Assembly: GCF_932526225.1 (NCBI RefSeq)
Contig: NC_064040.1
Span: forward strand, 13,306,856 to 13,370,855
Source of the DNA: Nematostella vectensis
Taxonomy: Eukaryota > Cnidaria > Anthozoa > Actiniaria > Edwardsiidae
Length of the DNA stretch: 64,000 nucleotides
Direction: 5' to 3'
The notes beneath the pieces are model-generated. The model ran no database searches, was not told the DNA's origin, and saw only the letters and a program-made list of their open reading frames with translations. Positions 29,180 through 41,100 of this stretch are shown piece after piece. Both the position numbers and the translations under genes were made by a program. Every line of letters starts with the position of its first letter. The first letter of the stretch is position 1.

Positions 29180-32100
29180 ATGATGATGATGATGTTGTTA
29201 TTACTTTATAACATCATATTTTCTCCATTTAGCTCAGCGAAGAAGCACGTGAAATCCTCCACACGGTAAAGATTTCTTTTTTTGATGTCTGTAATTGTGG
29301 CCCGGAGTGACGGCCTTTTGAGGCCAATAACTTGCTTTGCATGGAGGTCTTTTTCCCTCTTAGTCCTCTCTGAGTATATTTAATTTGTTCGTATTCTGCC
29401 TACCTTACCACCAATAACCTAATCTTACTAAACTTTGTTTCATGGAAAGCTTTGTTTGACAATGTTTTTTTTTTCTTTTCAGATCTATAACATGTTGCTT
29501 GGTCTTCTTGCAAAAGTCAGACCATACTGTGGTAAGTATCTCTGTAAATACTTACGTCTGTAAAGGTTAAAAACCATGCTAAATACTCTCTTTCCTCTTT
29601 TTAGGAGGTGCAAACTCTAACACCTTTTTCCTCCTATTGCAGACCGCACGATTCAGGGTACAACTAAGTTGGTCAGTTTTTTCGTCGTCATGAACTACTG
29701 CTTGGTGTCGAAGACGGAGAAAGAAATGGTACGACCTATACTTGACCAAATTCTCCTGTATAGTGAGAGCCATATCCAAAGGAATGCCATGTTTCCCACC
29801 TTTAAGCATCTTACCGACTTCGTATTTCTGTTTTTTTTTTTTTGTTTTTTTTTTTCGTATGGCGGCAGTGTAAGTGCTACCCCTCCCCTCTCATATAATA
29901 ACTGTACGAGCTATCACGCCCTTCAAATCCACAAGTAAATATACTAAATATGCGCACCACGCAGGCTTCACGTTTAGGCATGCCTAAATCGATTATAAAT
30001 CTTTCCAAGTTACACATGCAGTTGTCCTGATTTCATGTTCCCGTGTTCAGTTCACGCCGTTCTGTGTGGATCTATGGCGACTGTTCCACCCACTGATGTC
30101 AGAGCCCAACATCGCAGTGCATCACAACAAGCAGGTGAGCCTATCAAAGACGACACTTTCTATAGAGGGGGACCCTTAATATAGACGGACCCTTTATATA
30201 GACAGACCTTTTCTATAGATGACACTTCTATAGAGGGACCGTTAATATAGACGGACTCTTTATATAAGCGGACATTTTCTATAGACGGCACTTTCTATAG
30301 AGGGACCGTTAATATAGACGGACCCTTTATATAGACGGACCTTTTCTATAGACAGCACTTTCTATAGAGGGACCCTTAATATAGACCGACCCTTTATATA
30401 GACGGACCTTTTCTATAGACGGCACTTTCTACAGAGGGACCCTTAATATAAAGGGACCCTTTATATAGACGGACCTTTTCTATAGACAGCACTTTCTATA
30501 GAGGGACCCTTAATATAGACCGACCCTTTATATAGACGGACCTTTTCTATAGACGGCACTTTCTATAGAGTGACCCTTAATATAGAGGGACCCTTTATAT
30601 AGACGGACCCTTTATATAGACGGACTCTTTATATAGACGGACCTTTCTATAGACGGACCTTTTCTATAGAGGGGCCCTTCTATAGACGGACTTTTCTATG
30701 ATAAAATTCCACTGTGAATGTATACTTTTTGTTTCTATGTATAAACATAATCCTTTTGGGGGATCCTATATTTTACACATTTAACAAATAGTTTAAAATG
30801 GAATACAGAGGTAATTTGTAATTATTCCCTTGGATTAAATGTATGAGATTTTTAAAATCTAGAGATTCTTGCCGAATTTTGTAACTGAAAAACTAATCGC
30901 GCTCGTGAAGAAGTAGCATGGAATTGAATTATCGCTATAAGCCAGAGTTTAAGAAATGCCGTGAGGGACTGAGCTTTTTCGGACCAAAAGAGCGATTTCA
31001 CAAGAAAGTTTGTATTGCCGTCCTTGAGAAAAGTCCTTTCTGCAAAACAGCTTTAAAAGATGTGGTGAAATCATTTAATGCCACACGTGAGAACTTTATT
31101 GCACTTCGTATAGGGGCAATTTTGGATGAATTAGGCGCAAAAGGTATTTCTACGGAGCGATTTTCTGAGTACCCTGAGTCATTTCTTCACTCAAATACTG
31201 TAAAAGTTTATCGGCGAACTCCGAATCGGAGTATAAAATGCATCGGTAGAAGTGCCGTTTAAATTTTTATGCCGTAAAATTCAAATCAATATTGTTCTTA
31301 GATGTTTAGCAAAAAATGTTACTTAAATTTCGTGGACGACAATTTTTTTTTACCTGAAAGATAAAACAATAAGTGTGCAACACATGAGTGTGGTTGGTTT
31401 TCCCATATCTTGTAAAACGGATTTTCCCATATCTTGTAAAAAGGATTTTTCTCCAAGACCGCAATACAAACCCTTCTGCAAAGTCGCTCATTTGGTACGA
31501 TTCAATCCCCGCGTCTTTTCTTGAAATCTGAACTGGCTTATTAGCGGGATCTCCCATGTCCGTATTAGACTTTTGTTTGATAAAAAGGTTATTGTGTTAA
31601 TTTCTGGGCGAAATTGTCACATTAATATCCATTGACGGTTAATTGAAACAGCGAAAAAATGGCATGAAATTTTCCAATTCTCAATATATTAGCTCAAGAT
31701 TCCGCGTACAAGGAGTTCCTCTGACCAAAAGCTTAATTCCAAATTTAAAAAAAAATTGAAAAGATATGAAATTTAGATATTAGCGAGCAAAGTTGGCTTA
31801 ATTTCTGATCAGAGCCCGACTTCTCCCTAAAAACGAGGAGAATTCATACTTTGAACATTTGAAAATTGCACTTCTTCACTTCACTTCACTTCACTTGTAC
31901 ACTATGTCAGTGCGCAGTGCAGTGCCGAGTCTAAAGCCCAGCGTGGAAGGCCTCTGGGCAGCCTCCCTCTCATGTCAATTACAGACTGTGGAAGGTTGTT
32001 CCACAGTCTCAGTGCACGGGGCAAAAAACTATATTTATTTTAGGAATAGTATAGAATTCAGTGTTGAGTGCGGGGCAAGGTGCGAGACGGTTTCCTCAGA

Positions 32101-35100
32101 TCTTCGAGTGGCAGGATAGAGGCATTATTTAGGCCACTGTTTAGGAGCACCAATGATGAGGTGCGCCTGCGGTCTTCGAGTGGCTGTCAACCCAGTTCGG
32201 AAAGGAGGCGCATCATTGTGCCGGGTTCGAAGGAGAAGAAGTCTACCGTAACAAAGCGTGCTGCACGCCTTTGGACTTTCTCGATCTCGACGATGAGCTT
32301 GCTGGTATGCGGGTCCCAGACAGCACTTGCATATTCCAACAGCGGCCTAACGAGGCCAACGTAGGCTGCTTCCTTCGCTTTTGTGTCGCAAAAGTGCAGG
32401 TTCCACCTAAGTAGGCCTAGGATCTTGTTGGCCTTGCTCACTGTTTCAGCAACATGTCTGTTCCATCGGAGGTCCCTTGTTATTGTGACTCCGAGGTACT
32501 TTATTTCCTCAACAAAGTCCAGGGCCACACCTTCCGGATAGTACACTTCAAGCCTCATATCTCGAAGACGAACCCATTTAAAAAAAACTTTTTGATATGT
32601 TGGTTTACATAACATAAGGAACCTCTATGCAAAAATTCAAGCTTACCGTAGTTAACCAGACCTTATTTTGGGAAAACTTGCCATTTTTTTTGCTCTGTCT
32701 GACGGCAACACTTTGTTGAAGGCGCTGTTGATCTTCTGGTATCACGTGTGTATGGATTGTGAGGTTAATGTTGCATTTATCACGGATACAACGCAAGTCG
32801 CCAACAATATCGCCCTGAACTACATATTGTAAGTACCCAATATATGTTTCTTTTAAAAAAAGTTTCCAAGGAGAACATTTACGAGTTGCCGCATAGAACC
32901 CTTTGATTGTTCCCCTCGTCTTCCTGTATTATACAAGGAAAGGGTTTTTGAGAGAATTGGCCGTTCCTTTGTTATTTTACACTCTTGTCCGTGTGGTTGA
33001 AAATAGCCTCAATGCCATTTCCTCGTGTCTAGATCGAGTGATGAACCGGAAGTGATTACGTTTAACCGTAACGTACTCCCAGCGTACTATGGGCTTCTAA
33101 GATTGTGCTGTGAGCACTCGCGGGCATTCACTCGCCAGCTAGCCGCCCACTCGAACATGAAGTGGGCGTTTGAGAACCTTACAACACGTGTCAAGCACTA
33201 CCCACAGGTAATGGACGGACCATTAGAAAAGTGAAGAAGGGTGGGTATTAACGATACCCATAGATGCCTGACCGGGGAAACTTAGAGGGGCCTTTTCAGC
33301 CAAACCTGTTCTCATTTAATATTGGAAACCACATAATGTGCTAAAATCTCGAAATAACCATCTAAAAACAAAGTTTAATATTTTTTTTTTTTTTACCAAA
33401 ATCAATAAAAATATCGCATTGGTTTTTCAAAATCAGCTGCTGGAAATGGATGCTTTCTCACACTTGGTATTTTGCTAGGATGACAAAGTAGAGGCTGTTT
33501 AACCCATTGAAAAAGGCACTGGAATAAAATAAAACTGGAGCGGGACAAGAAATCAGATCTGTAGCTTTGTGTAGAAAAGGCACTCTTGTGGCTATTTTTT
33601 CCCTTCGTTTGTTGTCACAATTGACTCAGTAGTGTATTGGTATAGCATGTGCTAAATTAATCGATACGAACCCTGTGGCTTTTATTTTGTTGCTGTAGTT
33701 TTGAATGCTCAATGGTTGCATTAGCTCCGGATATTCTATACCTTGTCTCATAAAAGCGCTCCTCAACCGATAATTTTTGGTTAATTGGCCATTCCAGCTA
33801 TAAGCGTGCACGCGCACTATGGGAACCTACCTGAACTACTGTCATGCAGTGCGCGGTGCAAGCTTAAAAGTGTGCGCTGCATTCTGGTAGTTGAGGTAGA
33901 TTTATTTTGCAGAAAGCTTTTAGCTGGAATGGCTAGTTAAAGAATAGGTTCAACATTACATTTAATCCAATATATTTGATGCTATTTTCATTACATTCAG
34001 GCCATCGATGAGCTTTTCGCACTCATGCGGCTTTTCTCTGGTTACGGCTGCACGGATCTTTCAAGTGAGGAGCGAATAGCGGCGGCAAACTTCCGCAAGT
34101 GCACCATCCTTCTGTACCTAAACTGCCTGGACGGCGTGGCCAATTGGACAACCCTCATCACGTGAGGCTTACTGGAATCTCGCACTTTTGCTACACGGAC
34201 ACTATTTTCACTAAAGTCTGTGACCGCAAGTCTTACGTATACCCAAAGCTCAGTACCTCTGCACTATGCATGTTACTGTAAATTTTAGAATTAATGGTCT
34301 TCGTCATTGGGGCTATAGCAGTTTTATAACGTTTGTATTGGGTTGCATTTGCAAGCTACGTTTTTAGATAAATTCCTCTTTTTTGTTTGCCTATTTTAAC
34401 TTTAAAAATTATAGTATTAAGTGTGTTTAAAAAAATTGGTCCGCAAACCTTGTGCTACACTGGCATTATCGCTATAGCTTTTGAGAACCTAGTGCGTTGT
34501 TCTATAGTGTTTTCCTTTGTCACTTATGTTATGCTGAACTATGTTGTCGTGTGCGCTGTAGTATTTAACACTCGCCGTTACTGCTATCAGGGCTTTCAAG
34601 ATTCTGCTCCAGACGGAACAGGACAGACTGATTGTACTTGTCAGTCAGGGACTCCTCATCCTTTCAGATGTAAGTCTTAAATGCTGAATGTTTCTTTTGT
34701 ACAGTTTTTCTCTCCTTACAATTTTTTTTTGCCTTTTTTTTTTCAAATAACTTATGAAAATATAAAAAAATACGACAGATGGAGCAAAAAATAAATAAAT
34801 AAAGACGAATCTTAATTTCATAAATTAAACCGTGATCGAAGGAATCATTCTATTTTTTTCTTACTCTTTGCACTGTAACGTTTGAAAAACTGATCGATAT
34901 AACAATATTTCAAAGCAAAAATTGCTGGAATATGGGCACAACACGGTACGATTTTGCTTTGATTTTGAGGGACATTTGGGGAGCTTTTTAATCCATTAAG
35001 GAGGCTCAAGCGATAAATAAATAACAACGAAAAAAATATTCCATCGTTATTCATTTATTGTTACTTCTGCAAGATTCGAAGAAAGCCAATATTCCACTGA

Positions 35101-38100
35101 AAGGGTAAAGTAGTCACTTAACCCGACTTAGTTTCACAATCACAACTTTCAGTGAGGAGAAAACGGTCTGTAAACTGACTTGAAAAGTTGTCCATGAATG
35201 CATGCACAGATTAGTTTTGTGTTCTTCTATACGAGATGGCCAACATAAACATTCTGTGGCGGAAGTGTACACGTGAATTGTCAAATGTTTTCCCCAGCTT
35301 TAATATTAATTCCGTCGGATTTTAGGATTCTATAAACTGTTCTTCCTTGTTTGTATTGTGTTATTCCAGTTTTCCAATCTCCTCGTGTTATTCCTGTAGG
35401 CGTTTTCCAATCTCCACATGATGTATCACGAGGCTACAGCGTGTCACGTGACTGGTGACCTGGCAGAGGTTCTGCAGATTCTCCATGATATACTAGTGTG
35501 CTCACATACCCACATGGAAAACCCAGGTATAATATACTAGTGTGCTCACATACCCACATGGAAAACCCAGGTATAATATACTAGTGTGCTCACATACCCA
35601 CATGGAAAACCCAGGTATAATATACTAGTGTGCTCACATACTCACATGGAAAACCCAGGTATGATATATTACTGAGAACACATACCCACATGGAAAACCC
35701 AGGTATGATATACTAGTGTGCTCACATACTCACATGGAAAACCCAGGTATAATATACTAGTGTGCTCACATACCTACATGGAAAATCCGGGTATAATATA
35801 CTAGTGTGCTCACATACCCACATGGAAAACCCAGGTATGATATACTAGTGTGCTCACATACCCACATGGAAAATCCGGGTATAATATACTAGTGTGCTCA
35901 CATACCCACATGGAAAACCCAGGTATGATATACTAGTGTGCTCACATACCCACATGGAAAATCCGGGTATAATATACTAGTGTGCTCACATACCCACATG
36001 GAAAATCCGGGTATAATATACTAGTGTGCTCACATACCCACATGGAAAATCCGGGTATAATATACTAGTGTGCTCACATACCAACATGGAAAATCCGGGT
36101 ATAATATACTAGTGTGCTCACATACCCACATGGAAAATCCAGGTATGATATACTAGTGTGCTCACATACCCACATGGAAAACCCAGGTATGATATACTAG
36201 TGTGCTCACATACCCACATGGAAAACCCAGGTATGATATACTAGTGTGCTCACATACCCACATGGAAAACCCAGGTATGATATACTAGTGTGCTCACATA
36301 CCCACATGGAAAATCCGGGTATAATATACTAGTGTGCTCACATACCCACATGGAAAATCCAGGTATGATATACTAGTGTGCTCACATACCCACATGGAAA
36401 ACCCAGGTATGATATACTAGTGTGCTCACATACCCACATGGAAAACCCAGGTATGATATACTAGTGTGCTCACATACCCACATGGAAAACCCAGGTATGA
36501 TATACTAGTGTGCTCACATACCCACATGGAAAATCCGGGTATAATATACTAGTGTGCTCACATACCCACATGGAAAACCCAGGTATTATTTACTAGTGTG
36601 CTCACATACCTACATGGAAAATCCAGGAATTATTTACTAGTGTACTCACATACCGACATGGAAAACCCAGGTATGAGCGAGGTTCTGCAGATTCTCCATG
36701 ATATACTAATGTGCTCACATACCCACATGGAAAACCCAGGTATGATATACTAGTGTGCTCACATACCCACATGGAAAACCCAGGTATGATATACTAGTGT
36801 GCTCACATACCTACATGGAAAATCCAGGTATGATATATTACTGAGAACACATACCCACATGGAAACCCAGGTATGAGCGAGGTTCTGCAGATTCTCCATG
36901 ATATACTAGTGTGCTCACATACCCACATGGAACATCCAGGTATGAGCGAAACGGTCATCCCATAGGTTAGATAGCTTCCTTCTTGAGTTCCCTTTGTGTT
37001 TTGATATGACTGCTTCCAAGCTTGCTTGCCATTTTCACGCCCTTGTATTTTTATTCGCGCGTCTTGCTGATGATGAGCTTACTATTTTGGGACACCCTGT
37101 GTATTTTGCTATAGCAGGAGCCGCTGAAGGCATCTTCGTCAGTTTAAGCATTATTCCCTTAAGTAGTATTCAACTACTATACTAATGTTGTTGCTCCTGT
37201 CTTCCCGTCGCCAGTCGTCACATCTATGTGTCATTGTTGCGGTTATTGTTGTTCAGAGTGTCTTTACAGTCACATCTACCCCTATTGTTGCTGTCGCAGT
37301 TGCTAATATCACTAGTGCTAATGCTGTTATGATTTGGTGTTATCAGAGGTACGCAGCAGTGTGTTGGGCTGGTCAGAAAAGATGGATGTCGCACAAAAAC
37401 TCCTGTCACTGTTGAACTCCTACACACCCAAAGATGTGCGCACTATCTGTCTAGGTAAGACTTCTTTTACTCTTGGACTCCTACACACCCAAAGGCGTGC
37501 GCGCTAGCTGTCTAGTAAGACTACTGTCACTGTTGAACTCCTACACACCCAAAGACGTGCGCACTAGCTGTCTAGGTAAGACTGATGTCAATGGTGAACT
37601 CCTACACACCCAAGGACGTGCGCACTAGCTGACTAGATAAGCAGTGTTTGCCTAGAACCATCTACAAGCAGCATGATATGCAGCAAGCCAGAAACACTGG
37701 ACATCCACAAGCCATTCACAAGCAAAACAGCTGGTGACTTATCTTTATTTGCTGGAAGAAATGTTGAATGGAATGCTTACCCTGTAGAGCCTCGATTAAA
37801 CGAAGATGAGAGTCCCAAACCATTTGACCGTGCACTCTCACGCATTCTCATCGAATCTCAACCACACTTTTAACATTCGACATGAGAGTTTTCTCCATTT
37901 CTTCGCGTAAATGAGAAGTTAATGAGAGCATTCCGGTCAACAGTTTTCACAACAGTTAAATTTAACCTGTAATTACAGATTCGGTGACGAATCCTGAAGT
38001 CAAATAAAAAAAATTAAGACTACTCTTATCGACTCTCAATAACCGTTTATCACATTCCTATGAGAGCTAGAAAAGTGGATCATAAGCAGATGAGGTACAG

Positions 38101-41100
38101 TATACTCTCGGATTGATCGAGGGTTAACGCTATAGTAATCCTAAAACCATCATCTTGTGTTGTAGAAGTCTTGAATGCGATGCTTGTCCAGTACCCTAAT
38201 GAGTTTGTAGAAGTTCTGATACCCATGATTCACCTGTGTCATCGTAATTGGCACCATGGCTCACAGCAAGGTCAGCAGATGTTTTTTTTTACCTTGATAT
38301 TATCAATATTATTTTTATATTAATTGTGTTTGCTTGTCTCTAGCCACCCTCGGTCTATTCTTCAAAAGTGTACTGTTTCCGTTCATAATTCGTCCTTATA
38401 TATCCAAAAAAACGTTGTCAGTAAAAACGTCGAATGGCAAATGGCAGTTTCAAGACCAAAAGTTGTTTATGGGTACTAATTATTCGAACACATGAAGGAT
38501 ATAAATGGACTCCAGCTATTCTAGGACCAGACATTGATGGGCTTAAAAGGATTATCGTATGATTGGAGCATTCTCCAGCAATCGGAAAAATATAATAAAA
38601 CCCATGGTTCCTTTCGATCATAGAATTACCAATCGACATTTGCATTTTGCAATGACACCTTTTTTTAAAGTAGCCCCCGATCTCTCCACAACAGTTTTTT
38701 GTCCACAATTAGTCATTTTGATTGTTGTCCCACTTTTTTCTCTAGTTATTCTCGGCCCGTACTTCCCTCGTCGTCACACCAAGGTGATAGTCAGCAGCAA
38801 ATCCCTACCCCGACCATCCGTCCCTGAACTCAACATGTTCCTGCACGCGTCCTACCTTGAAACACCTAAGGTATTTAAGAATTCTAGGCAAAGTTGACAT
38901 AACCTTGCACATGTTCCTGCACGCGTCCTACTTTGAAACACCTAAGGTATGTAAGAATTATAGGCAAAGTTGGCATAACCTTGCACATGTTCCTGCACGC
39001 ATCCTACTTTGAAACACCTAAGGTATGTAAGAATTCTAGGCAAAGTTGACATAACCTTGCACATGTTCCTGCACGCGTCCTACTTTGAAACACCTAAGGT
39101 ATGTAAGAATTCTAGGCAAAGTTTGCATAACCTTGCACATGTTCCTGCACGCGTCCTACCTTGAAACACCTAAGGTATGTAAGAATTCTAGGCAAAGATG
39201 GCATAGCCTTGCACATGTTCCTGCACGCGTCCTACCTTGAAACACCTAAGATATGTAAGAATTCTAGGCAAAGTTGGCATAACCTTGCACATGTTCCTGC
39301 ACGCGCCCTACCTTGAAACACCTAAGGTATGTAAGAATTCTAGGCAAAGTTGGCATAACCTTGCACATGTTCCTGCACGCGTCCTACCTTGAAACACCTA
39401 AGGTATGTAAGAATTCTAGGCAAAGTTGGCATAACCTTGCACATGTTCCTGCACGCGTCCTACCTTGAAACACCTAAGGTATGTAAGAATTCTAGGCAAA
39501 GATGGCATAACCTTGCACATGTTCCTGCACGCGTCCTACCTTGAAACACCTAAGATATGTAAGAATTCTAGGCAAAGTTGGCATAACCTTGCACATGTTC
39601 CTGCACGCGCCCTACCTTGAAACACCTAAGGTATGTAAGAATTCTAGGCAAAGTTGGCATAACCTTGCACATGTTCCTGCACGCGTCCTACCTTGAAACA
39701 CCTAAGGTATGTAAGAATTCTAGGCAAAGTTGGCATAACCTTGCACATGTTCCTGCACGCGTCCTACCTTGAAACACCTAAGGTATGTAAGAATTCTAGG
39801 CAAAGTTGGCATAACCTTGCACATGTTCCTGCACGCGTCCTACCTTGAAACACCTAAGGTATGTAAGAATTCTAGGCAAAGTTGGCATAACCTTGCACAT
39901 GTTCCTGCACGTGTCCTACCTTGAAACACCTAAGGTATGTAAGAATTCTAGGCAAAGTTGGCATAACCTTGCACATGTTCCTGCACGCGTCCTACCTTGA
40001 AACACCTATGGTATGTAAGAATTCTAGGCAAGGTTGGCATAACTTTGCACATGTTCCTGCACGCGTCCTACCTTGAAACACCTATGGTATGTAAGAATTC
40101 TAGGCAAAGTTGGCATAACCTTGCACATGTTCCTGCACGCGTCCTACCTTGAAACACCTAAGGTATGTAAGAATTCTAGGCAAAGTTGGCATAACCTTGC
40201 ACATGTCCCTGCACGCGTCCTACCTTGAAACACCTAAGGTATGTAAGAATTCTAGGCAAGGTTGGCATAACCTTGCACATGTTCCTGAACATGTCTGCAA
40301 AGCTGGCATAGCTTTGTTCATGTCCTTCACGCGTCCTATCTTAAAAAGCCTTAGGTATGTAATTCCAGGTAAAGTGCGCATAACTTTGCTGTTGCGGCTA
40401 CCCTGCCTATTGTGGCGAAGCTAATAATAATAAAAAAGTATGTAAGTATTTGACGTGAAGCTGGCATAGCGTTTCATGTAAGTTCGCTACGTAAGATATC
40501 TAAGGTCTACTGTACGTACGATTCTCGCTGGAATAAAAGAGCAAGTACAAGAGAACGCAACTTCTTGCTTTTTTGCCCTGGCGCTTGTGATTCACCTATT
40601 CCCACTTGTAGTTTGCTTGCATTTGTGCTTGTTCTTGCGGTGGTCAAAGATTCCTTGCACAGGTTTTCGTACGTGTCCTGCTGTTAGGGTGGGTTGTGCT
40701 GACCACCTTGTGTCTTTGATTACCTTGTACCTTATACGGACCACCTGCTTGTGTCTAGGGCGTGGACGAGGTATACGACAAGGCCATACTAGACTACTAC
40801 CAACCATATCAGTTCTTTGCTGACAAGCTGATCCGTGTAGCGTTCAACCAGAACCGCGTCAGCGAGGCCGTACTTAGCTGCAGTAAGTTTAACTATCTTA
40901 GCCGAGCACACGATGAGTGAATGGCTTACTTGTACATAAAATCATATATAAGCTGGTGACTATGTGATTGTTTTTCTTGGTTCACAGGTTGCCTGCTGGC
41001 TATCGAAGGAGTGCCTCTGCATTTTACATTCTTCAGTAAATTGTGGATGGAGGTTTACAACAGCTCAACAGAGGTATGACATGCACGAATCTTCATCAAG

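Noticed and set aside
35483-36945. Regular direct repeats resembling a CRISPR array
   Set aside because: Units are contiguous 44-bp tandem copies with no unique spacers, they contain exon sequence, and the locus is an animal gene.
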